Below the pieces are notes generated by a model. The model ran no database searches, was not told the DNA's origin, and saw nothing but the letters and a program-made list of their open reading frames with translations. From contig DEPD01000118.1 in NCBI GenBank assembly GCA_002358575.1, forward strand, positions 27,258-32,581: a stretch of 5,324 bases of DNA. Direction: 5' to 3'. Both the position numbers and the translations under genes were made by a program. Below are positions 1-5,166 of the stretch, one piece after another. Each line of letters starts with the position of its first letter. Within the stretch, counting starts at the first letter, position 1. Origin of the DNA: Lachnospiraceae bacterium UBA3401 (GTDB lineage Bacteria > Bacillota > Clostridia > Lachnospirales > Lachnospiraceae).

Positions 1-34
1 CCCTACTCGATTCACTTCTCTGTGGAGGAAAATG

Positions 35-715
35 ATGGATGAGAGAATGTTGACGTTTATACACTCGTTTGACAGCGAGAAACCAGCGTACCTTGATGCG
101 CTGGAACGTTATGCGAGAGAGACAAATGTACCGATTATTAGACCGCAGATGCAGAGCCTTTTAAGGCTGTTGGTCACATGGGGGCGCCCTATAAAAATCT
201 TGGAGGTTGGGACGGCTATAGGGTTTTCGGCGCTCTTGATGAGTGAATATGCGCCTGCTGGGTGTCATATTACAACAATTGAAAAATATGAAAAACGAAT
301 CCCAATTGCGAAGGAGAATTTTGAGAAGGCGGGAAAAGCGGATTGCATTACACTTCTTGAGGGAGATGCTGCTGAGATATTGGCATCAATAAAGGATGAC
401 GGTGCTTTTGACTTGATTTTTATGGATGCAGCGAAGGGGCAGTATATCAATTTTTTGCCCGATATCCGGCGATTATTATCGCCGACAGGTCTGCTAGTGT
501 CGGACAATATTCTACAAGATGGGGAGCTGATAGAATCCAAATATGCGGTGATTCGCAGAAATCGAACGATTCATAACAGAATGCGTGCCTACCTGTATGA
601 GCTAACCCACTGTGAGGAACTTGAGACAACAATATTGCCGATTGCGGACGGGGTGGCGCTCTCCGCAAAAAGAACTGCAAGAAAAGTGAATAGTATGGGA
701 GATAAAAAAGTATGA
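35..715 (+). CDS. trmR: TrmR-like class I O-methyltransferase (tRNA 5-hydroxyuridine-34 methyltransferase)
   Basis: SAM-dependent O-methyltransferase of the family that includes B. subtilis YrrM/TrmR, which methylates ho5U34 of tRNA to mo5U in the cytoplasm. Seen in the sequence (226 residues from this start): a Rossmann motif I, LEVGTAIG, at about residues 56-63; an acidic motif FMDAAKGQY with Asp131; and SDNIL with Asp157 and Asn158. Those three positions are the usual divalent-metal ligands in caffeoyl-CoA/catechol-type O-methyltransferases. Length fits TrmR (about 217-220 aa). Two ATG codons sit in tandem at 32 and 35. GGAGG at 24-28 is only 3 nt from the first but 6 nt from the second, so 35 is preferred. 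The stop overlaps the ATG of the next gene by 4 nt (ATGA), implying translational coupling. The role in tRNA is inferred from family plus the U32 partner; fold and catalytic class are secure. Confidence 0.9.
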   Translation: MDERMLTFIHSFDSEKPAYLDALERYARETNVPIIRPQMQSLLRLLVTWGRPIKILEVGTAIGFSALLMSEYAPAGCHITTIEKYEKRIPIAKENFEKAGKADCITLLEGDAAEILASIKDDGAFDLIFMDAAKGQYINFLPDIRRLLSPTGLLVSDNILQDGELIESKYAVIRRNRTIHNRMRAYLYELTHCEELETTILPIADGVALSAKRTARKVNSMGDKKV

Positions 716-1956
716 ATAAGATAAGAGCAAAAAAACCAGAGCTTTTAGTGCCAGCGAGCAGTCTGGAAGTGCTAAAGACAGCGGTGATATTTGGTGCAGA
801 CGCCGTGTATATCGGCGGGGAGGCGTTTGGGTTGCGCGCTAAGGCAAAGAATTTTTCAAGCGAGGAGATGGCAGAGGGAATTTGTTTTGCACATCAGCAT
901 CATGCAAAGGTATATGTGACAGCCAATATCCTTGCGCACAATGATGATTTGGAAGGTGCAGAGCGTTATTTTGCAGAATTGAAGGAGATGAAGCCAGATG
1001 CGCTAATTATTTCGGACCCAGGAATGTTTCTGATTGCGCGGGAGATCTGCCCAGAAATAGAAATTCATATTTCCACGCAGGCAAATAACACAAATTATAA
1101 AACATATCAGTTTTGGTGGCAGCAGGGGGTGAAGCGTGTTGTGTCGGCAAGGGAGCTTTCCCTCACAGAAATTAGAGAGATTCGAAACCATATTCCAGAG
1201 GAGATGGAGATAGAGAGTTTTGTTCACGGAGCGATGTGCATTTCTTATTCTGGAAGATGCCTGCTGTCTAATTACTTTACAGGGAGAGATGCAAATCAAG
1301 GGGCATGTACGCATCCGTGCCGTTGGAAATATGCAGTGGTTGAGGAGACGCGCCCGGGAGAGTATCTTCCGGTCTATGAAAATGAGCGTGGAACCTATAT
1401 TTTTAATTCCAAGGATTTGTGTATGATTGGACATATTCCTGAGTTAGTGGGCGCAGGAATAGACAGCCTGAAAATAGAGGGACGTATGAAAACAGCACTC
1501 TATGTAGCTTGTGTGGCGCGCACATATCGGAAGGCAATAGATGATTTTTTTGCGTCAGAAGAAGTATATCGTAAAAATATGGATTGGTACAGGGCTGAGA
1601 TAGCGAAGTGTACCTATCGTCAATTTACAACAGGTTTTTATTTTGGGAAACCAGATGAACACACGCAGATCTATGATAGCAATACCTATGTCAATGAGTA
1701 TGTGTACCTTGGCATTGTGGAGTCGGTGGATGAGCGCGGGTATGCAAGATTCGAGCAGAAAAATAAATTCTGTGTGGGAGATACGATTGAGATAATGAAA
1801 CCGAACGGGTGCAACATTCATACTAAAGTGCTTGCTATGTACAATGAGGATGGGGACGCGGTGGAAAGTTGTCCACATTCGAGACAGAGATTGTATGTGG
1901 CGCTTGCGGACAGACCAGAGGTGTATGATTTGATGCGCATGGAGGCTGTGAGATAG
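712..1956 (+). CDS. trhP: U32 peptidase-family protein, TrhP-like tRNA uridine-34 hydroxylation protein
   Basis: Member of the U32 'collagenase-like peptidase' family. The characterised bacterial relatives TrhP (YegQ; B. subtilis YrrN/YrrO) and RlhA are needed for RNA base hydroxylation rather than proteolysis. TrhP supports prephenate-dependent conversion of tRNA U34 to ho5U, the substrate of the upstream methyltransferase. Seen: N-terminal PELLVPASSLEVLKTAV and GADAVYIGG typical of the U32 barrel; the U32 signature ESFVHGAMCISYSGRCLLS with Cys176 and Cys183; then Cys199 and Cys203 in ACTHPC, giving the four conserved cysteines expected of this family; and a small beta-rich C-terminal domain from about residue 325. 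The 414 aa match YrrO-type proteins (about 420). The start overlaps trmR by 4 nt, with GGGAG at 697-701. A separate YrrN homologue is not seen nearby. Assignment to TrhP rather than another U32 subgroup rests on the trmR linkage. Confidence 0.88.
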   Translation: MNKIRAKKPELLVPASSLEVLKTAVIFGADAVYIGGEAFGLRAKAKNFSSEEMAEGICFAHQHHAKVYVTANILAHNDDLEGAERYFAELKEMKPDALIISDPGMFLIAREICPEIEIHISTQANNTNYKTYQFWWQQGVKRVVSARELSLTEIREIRNHIPEEMEIESFVHGAMCISYSGRCLLSNYFTGRDANQGACTHPCRWKYAVVEETRPGEYLPVYENERGTYIFNSKDLCMIGHIPELVGAGIDSLKIEGRMKTALYVACVARTYRKAIDDFFASEEVYRKNMDWYRAEIAKCTYRQFTTGFYFGKPDEHTQIYDSNTYVNEYVYLGIVESVDERGYARFEQKNKFCVGDTIEIMKPNGCNIHTKVLAMYNEDGDAVESCPHSRQRLYVALADRPEVYDLMRMEAVR

Positions 1957-2010
1957 CAGTTTGTTTCTTTCGATAGAAATAATTTTCAAGAGACTGAGGA
2001 GGACAAAAGC

Positions 2011-3582
2011 GTGGCAGCGAAAACAAAGACAAAAGAGGTTTCTATGGAGGAGGCTTTGTGGAAATCAGCGGATAAATTGAGGGGTTCGGTAGAACCATCT
2101 GAATATAAGCATGTGGTTTTAAGTTTGTTTTTCCTAAAATTTGCAAGTGATAAATTCAAGGCTCAGAGGACGAGAATTATTGCGGATGGTATGGAGAAAT
2201 TTGTGGATAATATTGCTTTTTACACAAAAGACAATGTGTTTTATCTGCTGCCGGAAAGCAGATGGACTTATATTATGGAGAATGCCAAGCAGGATGATAT
2301 TGCGTTAAAGAAAGATACGGCGCTTTTTACGATTGAGAAAACAAACCCAATTTTAAAGGGTGCATTGCCGGATAATTATTATTCCCGATTGCAGATTGAT
2401 ACAGTCAAATTGGCGTCTTTGTTAGATGAAATCAATAAGATTGATACTACAAAAGATAAAGAGAACGATATTATTGGTCGTATGTATGAATATTTCCTTA
2501 GTAAATTTGCGATTGCAGAAGGCAAAGGGAAGGGAGAATTTTATACGCCCAAAACGATTGTTAATTTAATAGCAGAGTTGATAGAGCCTTATGACGGGAC
2601 ACTATATGATCCATGTTGCGGTTCGGGTGGTATGTTTGTACAATCTATAAAGTTTATAGAGGCGCATCATGGGAACAAAAAGAAAGTTTCTATCTATGGA
2701 CAGGAGTATACGAATACTACTTATAAACTGGCGAAGATGAATCTGGCAATTCGGGGAATCTCAGCGAATCTTGGAGAAATGGCGGCAAATACATTTACCA
2801 ATGATCAACATAAAGATTTGAAGGCAGATTATATTATGGCAAATCCGCCGTTTAATCAAAAAGAATGGCGTGCCGCTGATGAACTGATAGATGATGCTAG
2901 ATGGAATGGATATGAAGTGCCGCCGACAAGTAATGCAAATTACGGATGGATATTAAATATTGTGTCAAAAATGTCACAAAACGGAGTTGCGGGCTTTTTG
3001 CTTGCCAATGGTGCATTGTCTGATGATGGAACAGAGTTGAAAATCAGACAAAGATTAATTGAAAATGATTTGGTAGAAGCAATTCTGATATTGCCGAGGA
3101 ATCTTTTTTATACGACAGATATCAGTGTGACGCTTTGGATTTTGAATAGGAATAAAAAAGAGCGTACAGTGGATATGAATGGGATAGAGAAGCATTATCG
3201 CAATCGGGAAAAGGAAATACTCTTTATGGATTTGCGACAGATAGGAAGTCCATATGAAAAGAAATACATAGAATTGACAGAGGCGGATCGGGCAAAGGTG
3301 GTTGAAACTTACCATAATTGGCAGCAGGCAGGGTATGAAAATGCTTATGAGAATATACCAGAGTTTTGTTATTCTGCTGGATTTGACGAGATAAAAGAAA
3401 AGGGATTTACCCTTGTGCCAAGCAGATATATTGAGTTTGTGAATCGGGATGAAACTATTGATTTTGATACGAAGATGAGGACGCTTCAAAGCGAATTACG
3501 AGAGCTATTGATACAGGAGGAAAAGTCTAAAGCAGACCTTTTGGAAGTGTTTAAGGAGTTGGGGTATGAAATCGAGGTATGA
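2011..3582 (+). CDS. hsdM: Type I restriction-modification system DNA methyltransferase subunit (HsdM)
   Basis: Methylation subunit of a type I restriction-modification complex (M2S, or R2M2S with a restriction subunit). It transfers a methyl group from SAM to N6 of adenine at the site chosen by HsdS. Seen in 523 residues: an HsdM N-terminal helical domain beginning EEALWKSADKLRGSVEPSEY; GEFYTP at 175-180, the conserved entry to the catalytic domain; SAM motif I as DPCCGSGG at 200-207; catalytic motif IV as NPPF at 278-281; and a helical C-terminus. All key residues are intact and the length is normal. The start is GTG, supported by TGAGGAGG at 1995-2002 with 8 nt spacing. The ATG at codon 12 lacks such a site. 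It overlaps hsdS by 17 nt. The DNA is visibly more AT-rich than the two genes before it, which fits horizontal acquisition. Function is secure; target sequence cannot be read from the gene. Confidence 0.96.
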   Translation: MAAKTKTKEVSMEEALWKSADKLRGSVEPSEYKHVVLSLFFLKFASDKFKAQRTRIIADGMEKFVDNIAFYTKDNVFYLLPESRWTYIMENAKQDDIALKKDTALFTIEKTNPILKGALPDNYYSRLQIDTVKLASLLDEINKIDTTKDKENDIIGRMYEYFLSKFAIAEGKGKGEFYTPKTIVNLIAELIEPYDGTLYDPCCGSGGMFVQSIKFIEAHHGNKKKVSIYGQEYTNTTYKLAKMNLAIRGISANLGEMAANTFTNDQHKDLKADYIMANPPFNQKEWRAADELIDDARWNGYEVPPTSNANYGWILNIVSKMSQNGVAGFLLANGALSDDGTELKIRQRLIENDLVEAILILPRNLFYTTDISVTLWILNRNKKERTVDMNGIEKHYRNREKEILFMDLRQIGSPYEKKYIELTEADRAKVVETYHNWQQAGYENAYENIPEFCYSAGFDEIKEKGFTLVPSRYIEFVNRDETIDFDTKMRTLQSELRELLIQEEKSKADLLEVFKELGYEIEV

Positions 3583-4681
3583 TATTTTGGGGAATCATAT
3601 TCGTTTGATTGATACACGTAATATAGATAATACAACGAATAGAGTGATGGGAATTAATATTGTCAAATTTTTTATGCCTTCGGTTGCAAATGTGATTGGA
3701 ACAGATTTGAGCAAATATAAACTGATAACCAAAGGAAAATTTGCTTGCAATCCTATGCATGTTGGTCGTGACGAAAGACTTCCGGTTGCATTGTATGAGG
3801 AAAAAGAACCTGCCCTTGTTTCTCCGGCGTATTTTATGTTTGAAATTATAGATAATACTATTCTAGATGAAAATTATCTAATGATGTGGTTTCGTAGGTC
3901 AGAATTTGACCGTATTTGCTGGTTGCACACAGATGGTAGTGTTAGAGGTGGAATCACTTGGGATGATATTTGCCGAATGGAGTTACCTGTTCCAGATATT
4001 AGCAAGCAGAGAGAGATTGTGAAAAGTTATAAAATAATATCTGATAGAATAGAGCTTAAACGGAAGATAAATGATAACTTAGCGAAACAGGTGTCTTCAA
4101 TATACCAAGCATGGTTCGAGGATTTTATCCCTTTTGATGGTCTTTGTCCATGCTCATGGAATCAAGGCTCGCTGGCAGATGTTGCGATAATCACAAGTGG
4201 AAAACGGCCTCCAATGAAATCCACTGAAAAAACAGACATAGCTGCCATTCCTCTTGTTGGAGCAGCATCGGTAATGGGATTTACTACAGAGGCCAATCAT
4301 ACTGATAAAATTCTCGTTACTGGTCGTGTCGGAACGCATGGTGTGGTTCAACGATTCAATTCCCCATGTTGGACATCTGATAATACTCTAGTTATTACTA
4401 GCAATTTTTATGAGTACACATATCAGATCCTACAAAGAATCGATTACCATTCTATGAATCGGGGTTCTACTCAACCACTGATTACACAAAGCGATATAAA
4501 TAAAGTAGCAATTCTTATTCCAGATCAGAAGGTTCTCAAAAGGTTCGAGACTCTTGCTGGACAGCTTATGGCTCAGTATGAAGTAAACCTGCTAGAAAAT
4601 AGTAAACTCGCTGAATTAAGGGACTTTTTATTAACAAAACTTTTGTCTGATGAGTTTAATGTATCCAACATCGGTTACTAA
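3566..4681 (+). CDS. hsdS: Type I restriction-modification system specificity subunit (HsdS)
   Basis: Specificity subunit that recognises a bipartite DNA sequence and docks two HsdM subunits. The 371 residues show the expected two-repeat plan. The first target-recognition domain spans about 1-145 and ends in WDDI and LPVPD (140-144) followed by the KQREIV helix. A central conserved helix runs to about 190. The second domain starts at about 198 (W..GSLADVAIITSGKRPP), contains GSTQPL at 300-305 and ends in ILIPD at 316-320. A C-terminal helix ending LAELRDFLLTKLLSDEF completes the spacer arm. Length is typical (about 370-420) and no frameshift is seen. AAGGAG at 3553-3558 lies 7 nt before the ATG, inside the 3' end of hsdM, so the two are translationally coupled. 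The two recognition domains are unlike each other, implying an asymmetric target with two different halves. No second hsdS, inverted-repeat partner or recombinase for domain switching is visible. Confidence 0.93.
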   Translation: MKSRYDILGNHIRLIDTRNIDNTTNRVMGINIVKFFMPSVANVIGTDLSKYKLITKGKFACNPMHVGRDERLPVALYEEKEPALVSPAYFMFEIIDNTILDENYLMMWFRRSEFDRICWLHTDGSVRGGITWDDICRMELPVPDISKQREIVKSYKIISDRIELKRKINDNLAKQVSSIYQAWFEDFIPFDGLCPCSWNQGSLADVAIITSGKRPPMKSTEKTDIAAIPLVGAASVMGFTTEANHTDKILVTGRVGTHGVVQRFNSPCWTSDNTLVITSNFYEYTYQILQRIDYHSMNRGSTQPLITQSDINKVAILIPDQKVLKRFETLAGQLMAQYEVNLLENSKLAELRDFLLTKLLSDEFNVSNIGY

Positions 4682-4697
4682 GCCTAACTAAATTTTG

Positions 4698-4711
4698 ATT
4701 GATATATCAAT
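4698..4711. promoter_or_regulatory. 14-bp perfect palindrome overlapping a -35 box (candidate operator)
   Basis: ATTGATATATCAAT is its own reverse complement over all 14 positions. It covers the -35 hexamer TTGATA (4699-4704) of the promoter at 4699-4727 and lies 16 nt after the hsdS stop. A dimeric regulator bound here would block RNA polymerase. That is inference: no regulator gene is visible in the window, and an AT-rich palindrome can also occur by chance. Confidence 0.4.
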
Positions 4712-4727
4712 ATGAATTTGCTATAAT
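4699..4727 (+). promoter_or_regulatory. Sigma-A-type promoter for the leader RNA / peptide region
   Basis: TTGATA at 4699-4704 (5 of 6 to consensus), a 17-nt spacer and a perfect TATAAT at 4722-4727. Transcription should start near 4733-4735. It lies just after hsdS and points toward the small peptide gene at 4999. No strong terminator separates hsdS from it. Confidence 0.75.
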
Positions 4728-4733
4728 ACTGTT

Positions 4734-4895
4734 ATGGGTACTGTCATAACGGTAGGCGGTTAGTCCTTCAACAGAGAACTGTGATCTCTGATTACATAGG
4801 AACTGTAGAAAAATAACTGACACATCTTGACTTGTCTATTTCTCCGATTACGCATGTCAAAATCCTCGCCGTAGTCCGCTACGACTACGTTTTTT
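4734..4895 (+). ncRNA. Structured leader or small RNA ending in a terminator-like hairpin
   Basis: Predicted transcript from the promoter at 4699-4727. It has no convincing gene; only a 9-codon ATG frame at 4734-4763 without a ribosome site. It shows several helices. One is a short 5' hairpin, ACTGT-CATA-ACGGT (4740-4753), which competes with the larger inverted repeat 4728-4753 (GTTATG/CATAAC core). Another is a two-part stem with CAGAGA/TCTCTG at 4772-4790 enclosed by AGTCCT/AGGAACT at 4762-4804 with one bulged A. The last is the hairpin with T6 at 4870-4895. It could be an independent small RNA of about 160 nt or the 5' leader of the peptide mRNA with conditional read-through. The sequence does not decide between these. 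Confidence 0.5.
4870..4895 (+). terminator. Rho-independent terminator / possible attenuator
   Basis: CGTAGTC (4870-4876) and GACTACG (4883-4889) form a perfect 7-bp stem around a 6-nt loop, followed directly by six T (4890-4895). It is nested in a longer helix: ATGTCAAAA (4854-4862) pairs with TTTTGACAT (4892-4900), and TATTTCTCCGA (4837-4847) pairs 10 of 11 with 4907-4917. The A-rich 5' arm opposite the T-run resembles a bidirectional terminator. It stands between the strong promoter and the peptide gene, so it should limit read-through into it. Confidence 0.6.
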
Positions 4896-4946
4896 GACAT
4901 ACCTTCTCGAAGAAATATCCTACGCAATTTGTATCATTTATTTTCC

Positions 4947-4952
4947 TACAAT
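4947..4952 (+). promoter_or_regulatory. Possible -10 box of a weak local promoter for the peptide gene
   Basis: TACAAT at 4947-4952 is a 5-of-6 match to the -10 consensus, and transcription from it would start near 4959, about 40 nt before the peptide ATG. No acceptable -35 lies at 16-18 nt upstream (GCAATT at 4924-4929), so it would be weak. It is listed because the terminator at 4870-4895 otherwise cuts the peptide off from the upstream promoter. Confidence 0.25.
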
Positions 4953-4957
4953 TCCTA

Positions 4958-4979
4958 GAAATCTGCTTGCAGAAATTTC
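4958..4979 (+). promoter_or_regulatory. Hairpin immediately before the peptide Shine-Dalgarno
   Basis: GAAATCTGC (4958-4966) pairs with GCAG (4969-4972) and ATTTC (4975-4979), giving 9 bp with a 2-nt loop and an AA bulge. It ends 3 nt before the AAGGAGGA site at 4983-4990. It leaves the ribosome site free but could protect the mRNA 5' side or take part in translational control. Function is inferred. Confidence 0.4.
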
Positions 4980-4998
4980 ACTAAGGAGGACATTGCGT

Positions 4999-5097
4999 AT
5001 GCTCACCATCGAAAGCTTCATTGCAGTCATTAGTTTATGTGCAACTTGTTTTAGTCTTGGCTATTCGATTGGTAAGGATAGTAGGACAAAAAAATAA
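4999..5097 (+). CDS. Small hydrophobic peptide, candidate type I toxin (TxpA/BsrG- or holin-like)
   Basis: A 32-residue peptide beginning MLTIESFIAVISL. A single hydrophobic, probably membrane-spanning segment covers about residues 5-25 and includes two cysteines and a GYSIG turn. A short charged tail, KDSRTKK, follows. The start is well supported: AAGGAGGA (4983-4990) ends 8 nt before the ATG. The same frame opens further upstream, but that stretch starts within the terminator T-run and lacks a ribosome site. Short length, one membrane helix and basic tail are the hallmarks of type I toxins of Firmicutes, which depolarise or disturb the membrane. The stop codon lies inside a terminator stem, and a predicted antisense RNA overlaps the 3' end, as in txpA/ratA and bsrG/SR4. 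The family is recognised by architecture, not by a firm sequence match; a small membrane regulator is the main alternative. Confidence 0.65.
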   Translation: MLTIESFIAVISLCATCFSLGYSIGKDSRTKK

Positions 5098-5130
5098 CCG
5101 CCCAAGCCTCGCAAACTTAGCGGTTATTTT
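5091..5130. terminator. Bidirectional terminator shared by peptide mRNA and antisense RNA
   Basis: AAAATAACCGC (5091-5101) and GCGGTTATTTT (5120-5130) form a perfect 11-bp stem around an 18-nt loop. For minus-strand transcription the stem is followed by a run of seven T in total (complement of 5094-5088), a strong terminator. For the plus strand only the four T inside the stem follow. The peptide's TAA stop (5095-5097) is within the 5' arm. Confidence 0.8.
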
Positions 5131-5150
5131 AACACTATAAATGCGGATTA

Positions 5151-5166
5151 ACCGTCTATCGACAGT
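5151..5166 (-). other. 5' stem-loop of the antisense RNA
   Basis: On the minus strand ACTGTC and GACGGT pair over 6 bp, including one G-U wobble, around a GATA tetraloop. A GATA- or CATA-type loop on an accessible 5' hairpin is a plausible first-contact site for antisense pairing. A near copy of this hairpin occurs on the plus strand at 4740-4753. Confidence 0.55.

Noticed and set aside
1..42. Tail of an upstream gene: frame 1 reads PYSIHFSVEENDG and stops at 40-42.
   Set aside because: A short overlap with trmR would suit an operon, but 13 residues with no recognisable family and another frame also ending nearby (33-35) give too little to call.
1003..1434. Minus-strand open frames across trhP, hsdM and hsdS.
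   Set aside because: They lie opposite strong, family-recognisable genes, lack ribosome sites and have protein-unlike composition.
3566..4681. Phase-variable hsdS inversion system.
   Set aside because: No second hsdS or partial specificity gene, no recombinase and no inverted repeats matching the recognition-domain borders are visible in the window.
4734..4763. Nine-codon leader peptide (ATG to TAG) at the predicted transcription start.
   Set aside because: No ribosome site, no codons suggesting attenuation by an amino acid, and the bases are better explained by the hairpin shared with the antisense RNA.
4894..4998. Upstream extension of the small peptide to a 67-residue protein.
   Set aside because: It would start at a TTG inside the T-run of a terminator hairpin without a ribosome site, whereas the ATG at 4999 has a near-ideal AAGGAGGA.
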